Source: Seohaeicola_A nanhaiensis
GTDB taxonomy: Bacteria; Pseudomonadota; Alphaproteobacteria; Rhodobacterales; Rhodobacteraceae
Length of the DNA stretch: 64,000 nucleotides
Assembly: GCF_042654245.1 (NCBI RefSeq)
Contig: NZ_JBHSGI010000016.1
Location: 62,001-126,000 of the forward strand
Direction of reading: 5' to 3'
Position 1 is the stretch's first letter; every line of letters starts with the position of its first letter. Positions 17,301-24,196 of the stretch are shown one piece after another. A model generated the notes under the pieces. That model saw nothing but the letters and a program-made list of their open reading frames with translations, had not been told where the DNA came from and made no database searches. A program made the position numbers and the translations under genes.

Positions 17301-17736
17301 TCGCGCCGCGCAGCGCCTGCGCCGGGCCGGGGCGGTCGTCGTCCAGCACCTTGCCGGTCAGCATCAGCGCCCAGGTCGAGGCATTGACCAGCGGCGAGGC
17401 GGAGTGGCCAAGGTGCCGCCCCCAGTCGGACGGGGCGATCTTGTCCTCGATCAGCGCGTCGATGGTGTCGGCGTCCGGCACCCGGAGCAGCGCCTCGGCC
17501 AGGCACATCAGCGCAATGCCCTCGTCGGTCGACAGGCCGTATTCAGCCAGGAAGACTTCCATCAGCCCCGGCGAGGTCTGGGCGCGTATCGCGCGAACCA
17601 GTGCCGCACCCTCTGCGCTGATCGCGGCGCGATCCTCGGGTGTAAGGGCGGCGGCAAGGGTCAGCGCCTCGAGAACGGCGGCCTCGTTCTGGTATTTGCC
17701 GCTGTCGATGTGGGTGCGCAACGTCGCTTGGGGCAT
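14356..17736 (-). CDS. putA: Bifunctional proline dehydrogenase / P5C dehydrogenase PutA
   Basis: A 1126-residue enzyme that oxidises proline to glutamate in two steps. The FAD-dependent proline dehydrogenase barrel is at about residues 150-470 (GLNVDAEEADRL, MVRLVKGAYWDTEVKRAQ). The NAD-dependent glutamate-semialdehyde dehydrogenase is at about 570-1010 (ISPWNFPLAIFTGQ, IAETGGLNAMIVDST, and the nucleophile Cys in QSAGQRCSALR near 793). There is no N-terminal ribbon-helix-helix, so this PutA is not a self-repressor. The divergent Lrp-type gene 103 bp away is the likely activator. The C-terminal extension after the dehydrogenase matches longer alphaproteobacterial PutA proteins. Confidence 0.97.
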   Translation of the reverse strand: MPQATLRTHIDSGKYQNEAAVLEALTLAAALTPEDRAAISAEGAALVRAIRAQTSPGLMEVFLAEYGLSTDEGIALMCLAEALLRVPDADTIDALIEDKIAPSDWGRHLGHSASPLVNASTWALMLTGKVLDDDRPGPAQALRGAIKRLGEPVIRTAVSRAMREMGRQFVLGENIGAAMKRAAAMEAKGFTYSYDMLGEAARTEADASRYHLSYSRAISAIAEACTYDDIRANPGISVKLSALHPRYEVAQEARVLRDLVPRLRSLALLAKSAGMGLNVDAEEADRLALSLEVIEAVLAEESLSGWNGFGVVVQAYGPRAGLVIDTLYDMAVRHDRKLMVRLVKGAYWDTEVKRAQVMGMDGFPVFTRKAATDISYIANARKLLSMTDRIYPQFATHNAHTVSAILHMARDGQPFEFQRLHGMGETLHRLVMEQNKTRCRIYAPVGAHRDLLAYLVRRLLENGANSSFVNQIVDTAVPPEAVAADPWDTLAGTEGRRLRTGADLFAPERRNSEGFDLSHAPTLHRIEDARAPFRTATWSAGPLIAGAAAPEREEPVTNPADSADRPGTVAAASTADIATALEAAQIWQAPASDRAAVLNRAADLYEAHFGEVFAILAREAGKSLPDCVAELREAVDFLRYYAANIPSGDPAGVFTCISPWNFPLAIFTGQIAAALATGNAVLAKPAEQTPLIAHLAVRLMHEAGVPASALQLLPGDGRVGAALTADARIKGVAFTGSTETALKIRASMAEHMEPGTPLIAETGGLNAMIVDSTALPEQAVQAVVESAFQSAGQRCSALRCLYLQEDIADDVLRMLAGAMDALSLGIPWLQSTDVGPVIDAEAQAGIRSHIDIARHEGRVLKELPAPQGGTFIAPTLIRIDGIADLEREIFGPVLHVARFRAGDLDRVIDAINATGYGLTFGLHTRIDDRVQHVTERVHAGNIYVNRNQIGAIVGSQPFGGEVLSGTGPKAGGPNYMPRFCTPDRQGADSTATLPETPPTPRSMPGPTGESNRLTYVPRAPLLCLGPGPQAVQAQARAVEALGGRTITPTDPADPEALTDTADIGGVLWWGDADTARAIEGALSRRKGPIVPLIPGLPDVARVMGERLVCVDTTAAGGNAALLGGAS

Positions 17737-17767
17737 ATCGGTGTCTCCGGTCGTTACGCTCTCTATA

Positions 17768-17783
17768 CCCGCAAACCTGCGGG
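17768..17783. promoter_or_regulatory. Candidate operator in the putA-putR divergent promoter
   Basis: A perfect inverted repeat, CCCGCA-AACC-TGCGGG, lies 32 bp upstream of the putA start and 56 bp upstream of the putR start. A related half-site TTGCGGG follows at about 17807. Lrp-type regulators bind such partly palindromic sites; PutR binding here is inferred from position. Confidence 0.5.
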
Positions 17784-17839
17784 ACATTCGCCGGATTTCT
17801 GTTAGCTTGCGGGCGAAACGACCGATTTCAGGGGGAAAG

Positions 17840-18331
17840 ATGGTGCAAAACGACTGGCCGCACCTCGACCGTTTCGACCGGCTGATTCTGGCGGTGATCG
17901 CCAGCGATGGGCGCATCTCGGTCGCCGACCTCGCGCGGCGCATCGGGCTGTCGAAATCCCCGACGCAGGCGCGGCTGAGGCGCCTGGAGTCCGAGGGGGT
18001 GATCCAGGGCTATCGCGCCCTGATCGACCCGATCCGCCTGGGGCTGGATCACGTCGCCTTTGTCGAGGTGAGGCTCTCCGACACGCGCGAGGCGGCGTTG
18101 TCAGCCTTCAACGCGGCGGTGACCCGGATCGGCGAAATCGAACAGGTGCATCTGATCGCGGGCAACTTCGATTATCTCATGAAGATCCGCACCCGCAGCA
18201 TGAGCGAATATCGCGCGGTTCTGGCCGAAAAGATCTCGACCCTGCCGCATGTGGCCAGCACCTCGACCTACGTCGCCATGCAGGCGGTCAAGGAAGACGG
18301 GCCGCTCGGGCCGCTCGAAGAAGTGACTTGA
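17840..18331 (+). CDS. putR: Lrp/AsnC family regulator, probable PutR
   Basis: A 163-residue regulator. A winged helix-turn-helix is at about residues 10-65 (DRLILAVIASDGRISVADLARRIGLSKSPTQARLRRLESEGVI, split by the HTH turn), and a RAM/AsnC ligand-binding domain at about 75-150 (GNFDYLMKIRTRSMSEYRAVL). In alphaproteobacteria a divergent Lrp-type PutR activates putA in response to proline. A strong GGGGGAAAG ribosome site precedes the ATG at 17840. The role follows from its position next to putA. Confidence 0.9.
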   Translation: MVQNDWPHLDRFDRLILAVIASDGRISVADLARRIGLSKSPTQARLRRLESEGVIQGYRALIDPIRLGLDHVAFVEVRLSDTREAALSAFNAAVTRIGEIEQVHLIAGNFDYLMKIRTRSMSEYRAVLAEKISTLPHVASTSTYVAMQAVKEDGPLGPLEEVT

Positions 18332-18362
18332 CTGAATCCGGGCGAGTGGCAGCATTCGGCGC

Positions 18363-18920
18363 ATGCGACACCTTCTGATCCCCCTGCTGTTCCTGCCCGC
18401 CGCCGCGCTGGCCGAGGGCTGCCCCGTGGCGCCGGACCACCGGGCCGAGGTCGATGCGCTGATTTCCGAGGCGCAGGTGGCGCCGACCGAGATGGCAGGG
18501 CGCGAGGTGGGCAACCGGATGTGGCTGCTTTGGACCGATGCGCCGGACGAGCCGGCACAATCTCTGCTGGACGAGGGGATGCAAAAGCTGCGCGGGGCGG
18601 ATTATCTCGGCGCACTCGACGATCTGAACCGGCTGATCGAGTATTGCCCGGACTATGCCGAGGGCTATAACCAGCGCGCCTTCGCATATTACCTGATGCA
18701 ACGCTTCGCGCCGGCGCTGGAGGATCTGGACCGCGCGATTGATCTGTCTCCGAACCATGTCGCCGCTCTGTCGGGCCGCGCGCTCACGCTGATGGGGCTT
18801 GGCCGCACGGACGAGGCGGCGCGCGCGCTGGCCCGCGCACTGGAGCTGAACCCCTGGCTGTCGGAACGCTCGCTGGCCGCGCCGGGCGGGCCACTGGCGC
18901 CAAAGGGCAAAGATATCTGA
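18363..18920 (+). CDS. Secreted TPR-repeat protein
   Basis: A 185-residue protein with a signal peptide (RHLLIPLLFLPAAALAEGC) and two to three tetratricopeptide repeats at about residues 72-170 (MQKLRGADYLGALDDLNRLI, GYNQRAFAYYLMQRFAPALEDLDRA, LSGRALTLMGLGRTDEAARAL). Two Cys (GCPV near 20, EYCPDY near 99) might form a disulfide. TPRs bind partner proteins; it may be a periplasmic adaptor. It starts 31 bp after putR, so some cotranscription is possible, though a functional link is not obvious. Confidence 0.85.
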   Translation: MRHLLIPLLFLPAAALAEGCPVAPDHRAEVDALISEAQVAPTEMAGREVGNRMWLLWTDAPDEPAQSLLDEGMQKLRGADYLGALDDLNRLIEYCPDYAEGYNQRAFAYYLMQRFAPALEDLDRAIDLSPNHVAALSGRALTLMGLGRTDEAARALARALELNPWLSERSLAAPGGPLAPKGKDI

Positions 18921-19027
18921 CGGGGCAATTTCCATTGTCGGAGCACAGACCGAAATCCGCGCCAGATTTCGGCGGGCCCTGACTTGAGTTGCGCGGGCTG
19001 TGTTGTTATCGCTTCCTTGGTGGCGGC

Positions 19028-19331
19028 GCGGACGTGGCGAAACCGGTAGACGCAGCAGACTTTGATTTGGAGTGCCCGGGGGGAAACCCCAGGTGCAGAA
19101 CCGCTCAAATTCGGGGAAAGCTCTGGGGGTGACCCCGTGCCAATCCCGAGCCAAGCCCCCAAGGGGGGAAGGTGTAGAGACTAGACGGGCGGCGCCTAAC
19201 GCCTTCGGGCCATGGTGAAGGGATAGTCCAGCCCACGAACGTCCCGGTCCGGGGCGGCGGCGAAAGCCGAAGTGGGATGAAAATCTGTTTCCCGTATGGG
19301 AGTGCGGGTTCGATTCCCGCCGTCCGCACCA
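19028..19331 (+). tRNA. tRNA-Leu(UAA), interrupted by a group I intron
   Basis: Exon 1 is 19028-19062 and exon 2 is 19280-19331, with CCA encoded. Acceptor arms GCGGACG / CGTCCGC pair perfectly. The anticodon stem GCAGA pairs with TCTGT (one G-U pair). The spliced anticodon loop reads CUUAAAA, giving anticodon UAA with the intron between U34 and A35. A long variable arm (CCC-GTAT-GGG) and T-arm (GCGGG-TTCGATT-CCCGC) confirm a class II leucine tRNA. The gene stands alone, 107 bp after the TPR gene. The splice position is the same as in the classic cyanobacterial tRNA-Leu(UAA) introns. Confidence 0.95.
19063..19279 (+). ncRNA. Self-splicing group I intron (IC3-like) in tRNA-Leu(UAA)
   Basis: A 217-nt intron with no open reading frame. 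Core pairings can be drawn. P1 pairs exon ACUU with the guide GAGU at 19070-19073 (U-G at the splice site). P3 is CCGCTC 19101-19106 with GGGCGG 19187-19192. P4 is CGGGG 19112-19116 with TCCCG 19144-19148. P7 is GACTA 19179-19183 with TAGTC 19224-19228. P2 and P9 end in GAAA tetraloops (about 19084 and 19261) and P5 in GTGA. The conserved stretch GTGTAGAGACTAGACGG and the later GATAGTCCAG match the Azoarcus-type R and S elements. The intron ends in G19279 as required. Splicing itself is inferred. Confidence 0.93.
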
Positions 19332-19340
19332 TTTTCATTT

Positions 19341-19372
19341 GGCCTGCCGCCGGCGTCACGCGCGGGCAGGCC
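19341..19372. terminator. Hairpin between tRNA-Leu and the MFS gene
   Basis: Arms GGCCTGCC (19341-19348) and GGCAGGCC (19365-19372) pair perfectly and overlap the stop codon of the minus-strand MFS gene. Read on the minus strand the stem is followed by AAATGAAAATGG. It is a plausible but weak terminator for the convergent units. Confidence 0.4.
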
Positions 19373-20540
19373 AGAGGGCAAGCGCCGCCACCGTGCCGAT
19401 CACCGCCAGAGCGGACATGGCCAGAAAGGTCGCGCCCATCCCGAATGCCGCGCCCAGGCTTCCGGCCAGCGGATAGGTGAGCAGCCAGCAGGCGTGGCTG
19501 AGGGCGAACTGCGCGGCGAAAAGCGCGGGGCGGTCCTCGGATGGGGCCGAGCGGCGCAGCAGCCGGCCGCCGGGCGTCAGGGCCAGGCCATAGCCGAAGC
19601 CCGTCACAGCCCAGAGCGCCATCAGCCCGGCCAGCGAGGCGACGAACGGACCCGCTGCCATCGCGAGCGCCGCCAGGACCGCCCCGGACAGCATCGCCGG
19701 ACGGTCGCGCAGGTGATCGAGCAGGCGCGGCAGCGCCAGCGCCGCGGCCATCGAGCCGCCACCAAAGGCCGCCAGCGCGAGGGCTACGTCGGTTTCGCCA
19801 AGGCCGAGGGTCGACTTGACCAGCACGACGGTATTCACCAGCACCATGGCGCTCGGCGCCGCCGCAGCAAAGGTGATGGCCAGCAACCCGCGCAACCGGG
19901 GCGTGGCAAGATACAGTCTGATACCGCGGGTGGTCCGGTCCCAGATTCCGCGTCCTGAAGGATGGCCTGCAGCGGGCAGATTCGCGCTTGCCACCAGCGC
20001 CGCCGCCCCGACGAAGCCGATGACGGTGCCAACGAACAGCACCGGAAAGCCGACCACGGTCAGCAGCGCGGCCGCCAGCATCGGCGAGATCAGGTTTTCC
20101 AGGTCATAGGCCAGCCGCGACAGCGACAGCGCGCGTGTATAGTCACCCTCGTCGGGCAAAATGTCGGGAATGGTGGCCTGAAAGGCCGGGGTGAATCCGG
20201 CCGAAGCGGCCTGCAGCAGAAAGATCAGCAGGTAGATCTGCCAGACCTCAGAGACAAAGGGCAACATCAACGCGACGGCGGCGCGGATCAGGTCGAGTCC
20301 GACCAGCAGGGCGCGGCGTGGGAGATGGGTGGCCAGAGCGGCGGCGACGGGGGAGAGCGTGACATAGGCGATCATCTTGATCGCCAGCGCCGTGCCCAGC
20401 ACCTGACCGGCATCTGCCCCGGCAATCTGCCAGGCCAGCAGACCCAGCGCGACAGTGGCCAGACCCGTCCCGGTCAGCGCGATGACCTGCGCGGCGAAGA
20501 GATGGCGCCAGGTTCGATTGGTGAAAAGCGTGCCGAGCAT
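19356..20540 (-). CDS. MFS transporter
   Basis: A 394-residue membrane protein with about 12 hydrophobic helices, resembling MFS members of the enterobactin-exporter/macrolide-efflux group (NRTWRHLFAAQVIALTGTGLATVALGLLAW, HLPRRALLVGLDLIRAAVAL split by loops). A long cytoplasmic loop lies near the middle (GHPSGRGIWDRTTRGIRLY). It probably exports a small compound or drug by proton antiport. Neighbouring genes give no clue to the substrate. An inverted repeat GACGCC-N6-GGCGTC at 20560-20577, just upstream of the start, might be an operator. Confidence 0.87.
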   Translation of the reverse strand: MLGTLFTNRTWRHLFAAQVIALTGTGLATVALGLLAWQIAGADAGQVLGTALAIKMIAYVTLSPVAAALATHLPRRALLVGLDLIRAAVALMLPFVSEVWQIYLLIFLLQAASAGFTPAFQATIPDILPDEGDYTRALSLSRLAYDLENLISPMLAAALLTVVGFPVLFVGTVIGFVGAAALVASANLPAAGHPSGRGIWDRTTRGIRLYLATPRLRGLLAITFAAAAPSAMVLVNTVVLVKSTLGLGETDVALALAAFGGGSMAAALALPRLLDHLRDRPAMLSGAVLAALAMAAGPFVASLAGLMALWAVTGFGYGLALTPGGRLLRRSAPSEDRPALFAAQFALSHACWLLTYPLAGSLGAAFGMGATFLAMSALAVIGTVAALALWPARA

Positions 20541-20595
20541 CGTGGCGCGAAACTAGCGTGACGCCGGTCGCGGCGTCGATAGCCTTATCATAAGT

Positions 20596-20627
20596 CCGGC
20601 GGCGAAGGGGATGCCCTCCGCCGCCGG
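20596..20627 (-). terminator. Strong hairpin downstream of the DegP-like gene
   Basis: A 9-bp perfect stem, CCGGCGGCG (20596-20604) with CGCCGCCGG (20619-20627), lies 58-89 bp past the stop of the minus-strand protease gene. No clear U-tract follows. Confidence 0.5.
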
Positions 20628-20684
20628 TTCCGGCCCCGCGCGCCCGCCCATGGGGTCCGGTCGGACGCACTCTGCCTTGGGGGG

Positions 20685-21833
20685 TCAGGCCGGATCGGCC
20701 GGGCGCTCGCCCAGCGTGACCTTGGTCTCGCTGGACTTGCCGCCGTGCAGCAGGCCGAGGGTCACCTCGCTGCCCGGTGCGGCCGTGGCGATCAGCCGGG
20801 TCAGATCCCGCGGCTCGACCACCGGTTTGCCGTCGACGCTGGTCACGATGTCGCCGCGGGCCAGCCCGGCCTTGGCGGCCGGCGTGTCGCTGGTGACCTC
20901 CGTGATCAGCACGCCGCTGGCCTTGTCCATACCCAGGGCGGCGGCGATGTCGTCGCTGACCGGCTGGATGTGGACGCCAAGCCAGCCGCGCTCGACCTTG
21001 CCGTCGCCTTCGAGGTCGGCGATCACCCGCTGCGCGGTATCGGCCGGCACGGCAAAGCCAATCCCGACCGAACCGCCGGTGGGCGAGAAGATCGCCGTAT
21101 TGATCCCGACCACGTCACCCGAGGCGTTGAACAGAGGCCCGCCCGAGTTGCCCTTGTTGATGGCCGCGTCGGTCTGGATGTAGTTGTCGAACGGTCCCGA
21201 GCGGATGTCGCGGCCCAGTGCCGACACGATCCCCGAGGTCACGGTGTTGCCGAGGCCGAAGGGGCTGCCGATGGCCACCACGCCCTCGCCCACGCGAAGC
21301 GTGTCGGACGAGCCGAAGCTGACGGTCGGCAGGTCCTTGGCATCGGCCTGGATCAGCGCGATATCGGTCGCCGGGTCCGACCCGATCACCTTGGCATCGA
21401 CCTTGCGGCCGTCCGCCAGCGTGACGGTGACCTTGTCGGCACCTTCGACCACATGGGCGTTGGTGACGATCTTCCCATCCGCGTTGATGACGAAACCGGT
21501 GCCGACACCGCTCATTTCAGGCGCTGGGCCGTCCTGGCCTCCGGGCATCCCCGGCAGGCCGAACTGCTCGAAGAAATGCTCGAAGGGCGAGCCCGGCGGG
21601 ATCGCCTGACCGTTGGCAGGCTGAATCTGGGCCTTCTTGGTGACCTCGATCAGAACCACGGCCGGGGCCACCTTGGCCACCAGATCGGCATAGTCGGTCT
21701 GCAGTTGGGCCACCGAAGCGATGGCGGGCGAGCTCAGGACGGGGGCCAGAGTGCCCATTGCGGTGGCACCCATCAGGGCCGCGACCACCAGCGACGTGAC
21801 GCGGCGCGGTTTCTGCATTGCGCGGTCTTGCAT
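20685..21833 (-). CDS. HtrA/DegP-family periplasmic serine protease, single PDZ
   Basis: A 382-residue trypsin-like protease. A signal or anchor sequence is at about residues 12-40 (VTSLVVAALMGATAMGTLAP). The catalytic triad is His127 (VTNAHVV), Asp157 (DPATDIAL) and Ser230 (KGNSGGPLF). One PDZ domain at about 280-370 has RGWLGVHIQPVS and GLARGDIVTSVDGKPV. One PDZ rather than two makes it closer to DegS/HhoB in size. It degrades or processes misfolded envelope proteins. It is divergent from an OmpR-type two-component system, an arrangement that suggests that system controls it. Confidence 0.92.
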   Translation of the reverse strand: MQDRAMQKPRRVTSLVVAALMGATAMGTLAPVLSSPAIASVAQLQTDYADLVAKVAPAVVLIEVTKKAQIQPANGQAIPPGSPFEHFFEQFGLPGMPGGQDGPAPEMSGVGTGFVINADGKIVTNAHVVEGADKVTVTLADGRKVDAKVIGSDPATDIALIQADAKDLPTVSFGSSDTLRVGEGVVAIGSPFGLGNTVTSGIVSALGRDIRSGPFDNYIQTDAAINKGNSGGPLFNASGDVVGINTAIFSPTGGSVGIGFAVPADTAQRVIADLEGDGKVERGWLGVHIQPVSDDIAAALGMDKASGVLITEVTSDTPAAKAGLARGDIVTSVDGKPVVEPRDLTRLIATAAPGSEVTLGLLHGGKSSETKVTLGERPADPA

Positions 21834-21900
21834 CTGTTGTCTCCTTGTTCACTGCCCGGCGCCATTTGGCCGGGGACGATGCCAATCTGGAGGCGCCACC

Positions 21901-21956
21901 TGTCAGCCAAAGCGCAGGGAGGTTGCAGATTTGTCAGGCTTCTCACATTGCTGTCA
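21901..21956. promoter_or_regulatory. Phased TGTCA repeats in the protease/two-component intergenic region
   Basis: TGTCA occurs at 21901-21905, 21932-21936 and 21952-21956, spaced 31 and 20 bp (about three and two helical turns). They lie between the divergent protease and response-regulator genes. Direct repeats on one helix face are typical of OmpR-family binding sites; binding by the adjacent regulator is inferred. Confidence 0.4.
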
Positions 21957-22023
21957 TGAGGCGTGACCGGGCGTGCGATCTGTCCTAGATCGGCGGCGTG
22001 CTGAACAGGCCGGGGGCCGCGAC

Positions 22024-22695
22024 ATGAAACTTCTGCTGATCGAGGATGACGCCGATACGGCCGCCTATGTGATCAAGGGACTGCGCGAGGAGGGCCATGT
22101 CGTCGACCATCTGGCCGACGGGCGCGACGCGCTCGCCCAGGCGATGCAGGGCGCCTACGACCTGCTGATCGTCGACCGGATGTTGCCGGGGCTCGACGGG
22201 CTGTCGCTGGTGCGGGCGCTGCGCTCGGCCAAGGTCGTGGCGCCGGTGATCTTCCTGACGGCCGTAGGCGGCGTGGACGACCGGATCGAGGGCCTGCAGG
22301 CCGGAGCGGACGACTATCTGACCAAGCCCTTCGCCTTTGGCGAGCTGTCGGCACGCATCGCCGCGCTGGCCCGCCGGGCGCCGCAGGCGCTGCCCGAGAC
22401 GGTGCTGACGGCGGGCGATCTGAAGATGGACCTGATCACCCGCCGGGTGACGCGCGACGGGCAGGAAATCGACCTCCTGCCGCGGGAATTCCAGCTGCTG
22501 GAGCATCTGCTGCGCCGCAAGGGGCGGGTGCAGACGCGCACCATGCTGCTGGAAGCGGTCTGGGACCTGAACTTCGATCCGCAGACGAATGTGGTGGAGA
22601 CGCATATCAGCCGCCTGCGCGCCAAGGTCGACAAACCCTTCGAGCGCGAATTGATCCGCACCGTGCGCGGCGCCGGCTACCGGATCGAGGGCTGA
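22024..22695 (+). CDS. OmpR-family response regulator
   Basis: A 223-residue regulator. The receiver domain (residues 1-118) has acidic pocket EDD at 7-9, phospho-acceptor Asp51 (LLIVDRMLPG) and Lys in DDYLTKPFA. A winged-helix DNA-binding domain covers about 128-222 (LLPREFQLLEHLLRRKGRVQTR, ETHISRLRAKVDKPF). It is coupled to the histidine kinase 3 bp downstream and divergent from the HtrA-like protease. I infer control of envelope-stress genes in the manner of CpxR, though sequence alone does not identify it as CpxR. Confidence 0.95.
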   Translation: MKLLLIEDDADTAAYVIKGLREEGHVVDHLADGRDALAQAMQGAYDLLIVDRMLPGLDGLSLVRALRSAKVVAPVIFLTAVGGVDDRIEGLQAGADDYLTKPFAFGELSARIAALARRAPQALPETVLTAGDLKMDLITRRVTRDGQEIDLLPREFQLLEHLLRRKGRVQTRTMLLEAVWDLNFDPQTNVVETHISRLRAKVDKPFERELIRTVRGAGYRIEG

Positions 22696-22698
22696 GGG

Positions 22699-24045
22699 GT
22701 GGCGCTCGGCAGCCTGGCAGGATCGACCCCGGTTCGGCAGGCCTTTGGCATCGTCGCCGTGGTGGCGGCGGTCAATCTGGTGACTTTGGGGCTGGCCTAC
22801 GTTGGCCTGCGCGCCTCGACGGAAGAGGCGATGCGGGCGAACCTGGTGCAGAACGTTGCCGGGTTCCAGGTTGCGGGATCGCCCCGCGCGCTGGAGATCC
22901 TCGTTGCGGCCGAGGCGGATGCAGCCGATCCGGCCTCGCGCGTGTTCGTCTTCATCGCGCCTGACGGACGCGTGACCGGGAACGCCGACGCGGTGCTTTC
23001 GCGCACCGGAGTGGAAATCCGCCAGCGGCCCGAGGGGCGGCCGCTGAGCGTCGACGGCTATCTGCCGCAGATCGAGCGGATGGCGGGAGGCATCCTGATC
23101 ATCGCCGAAAGCCAGACTCCGCTGCGCCGCCTGCGGGAAAGCTTCCTGACGCTGCTTCTGATGAGCCTCGCGCCCACCGTGCTGATCTCCTTGGGCGCCG
23201 GGGCTGTGATTGCGGCACGCGCGCGGCGGCGGGTGGACCGGATCGAGGCGACGCTGGCCCGGCTGGGCGAGGGGGCGCTGGACGCGCGCATCCCGGAAGA
23301 GCCTGGGCGGCACGACGACCTCGCCCGCATCGGCGCGCGGATCAACCGAATGGCAGCGGCGCAGGAGGCGGCGACCAGCGCGCTGCGGCAGGTTTCGGCC
23401 GACATCGCACATGACTTGAAGACCCCGCTGCAGCGGATGTCGGCCCTGCTGCAGGATCTGCGAGCCCGGCTCGAGGAGGGCGGCGCCGAGGCTGTGCTGG
23501 CCGACCGGGCCATCGCGGAGGCCGATGGCGCGGTAGCGGTGTTCCAGGCCCTGCTGCAGATCGCCCAGATCGAAGGCGGCGGCGCCCGGCCCGAGCTGAT
23601 GCCGGTCGATCTGGTGGCGCTGGTGCGCGGGCTGGCGGAGCTCTATGCCCCCTCGGCCGAGGATTCCGGGCGCAGCCTGACGCTCGATCTCCCCGAGGGT
23701 CCGGTCGAGGTGCGGGGCAACCGCACCCTGCTGGGTCAGGCGGTGTCGAACCTGATCGAGAACGCGCTGCGCCACACGCCCGAGGGCACCGCGATCGTCC
23801 TGCGGCTGGCGCGCGACGAGACCGGGGTTCTGCTGGAGATCGCCGATACCGGCCCTGGCATCCCGGCAGAAGAGCGCGACAAGGTGCTGCGCCGTCTGTA
23901 CCGACTGGAGCGCAGCCGGACGACGCCGGGCCATGGCCTGGGCCTCGCATTGGTCGCTGCCGTCGCCGGCTATCATGGCGCCGAACTCTCGCTGGCCGAC
24001 AATGCCCCCGGCCTGCGCGCAACCATCCGCTTTCCGATGCGCTGA
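22699..24045 (+). CDS. Sensor histidine kinase
   Basis: A 448-residue kinase with a GTG start 3 bp after the regulator stop. Transmembrane helices are at about residues 12-38 and 145-172, enclosing a periplasmic sensor of about 105 residues. HAMP is at about 175-225. The HisKA helix has SADIAHDLKTPLQRM with His238 as phospho-acceptor. The ATP-binding domain is at about 340-445 (NLIENALRHTPEG, ADTGPGIPAEE, GHGLGLALV). It signals to the adjacent OmpR-type regulator. The N-terminal sensor has no recognised domain, so the stimulus is unknown. Confidence 0.94.
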   Translation: MALGSLAGSTPVRQAFGIVAVVAAVNLVTLGLAYVGLRASTEEAMRANLVQNVAGFQVAGSPRALEILVAAEADAADPASRVFVFIAPDGRVTGNADAVLSRTGVEIRQRPEGRPLSVDGYLPQIERMAGGILIIAESQTPLRRLRESFLTLLLMSLAPTVLISLGAGAVIAARARRRVDRIEATLARLGEGALDARIPEEPGRHDDLARIGARINRMAAAQEAATSALRQVSADIAHDLKTPLQRMSALLQDLRARLEEGGAEAVLADRAIAEADGAVAVFQALLQIAQIEGGGARPELMPVDLVALVRGLAELYAPSAEDSGRSLTLDLPEGPVEVRGNRTLLGQAVSNLIENALRHTPEGTAIVLRLARDETGVLLEIADTGPGIPAEERDKVLRRLYRLERSRTTPGHGLGLALVAAVAGYHGAELSLADNAPGLRATIRFPMR

Positions 24046-24060
24046 ACGGGACGCGGGCAG

Positions 24061-24185
24061 GGGGCTCTGCCCCCGCCGCCCGTGCCGGGCGGCCCCCCGA
24101 GGTATTTTCGAACCAGAGAAGGCGCAGACGCGGCCTTTTCCTCTTCTCTGGTTGCCAAATACCTCGGGGTCCGGGGCAGAGCCCC
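24061..24185. repeat. Long imperfect palindrome, two inverted copies of a dispersed element
   Basis: A 125-bp structure between convergent genes. The outer arms GGGGCTCTGCCCC (24061-24073) and GGGGCAGAGCCCC (24173-24185) are exact complements. The inner arms are CCCCGAGGTATTT...AACCAGAGAAG (24095-24121) and CTTCTCTGGTT...AAATACCTCGGGG (24143-24169). A related single copy sits at 61101-61166. It probably also acts as a bidirectional transcription terminator. Confidence 0.8.
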
Positions 24186-24196
24186 GGGACAGACTC

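Noticed and set aside
15484..17805. 773-codon open frame on the plus strand opposite putA
   Set aside because: It is the antisense shadow of a highly conserved gene; GC-rich codon bias leaves few stops on the complementary strand. Its product is Arg/Gly/His-rich with no domain.
20560..20577. GACGCC-N6-GGCGTC as an MFS operator
   Set aside because: Six-bp GC arms are expected often by chance here, and no regulator gene adjoins it, so it is not listed as a separate site.
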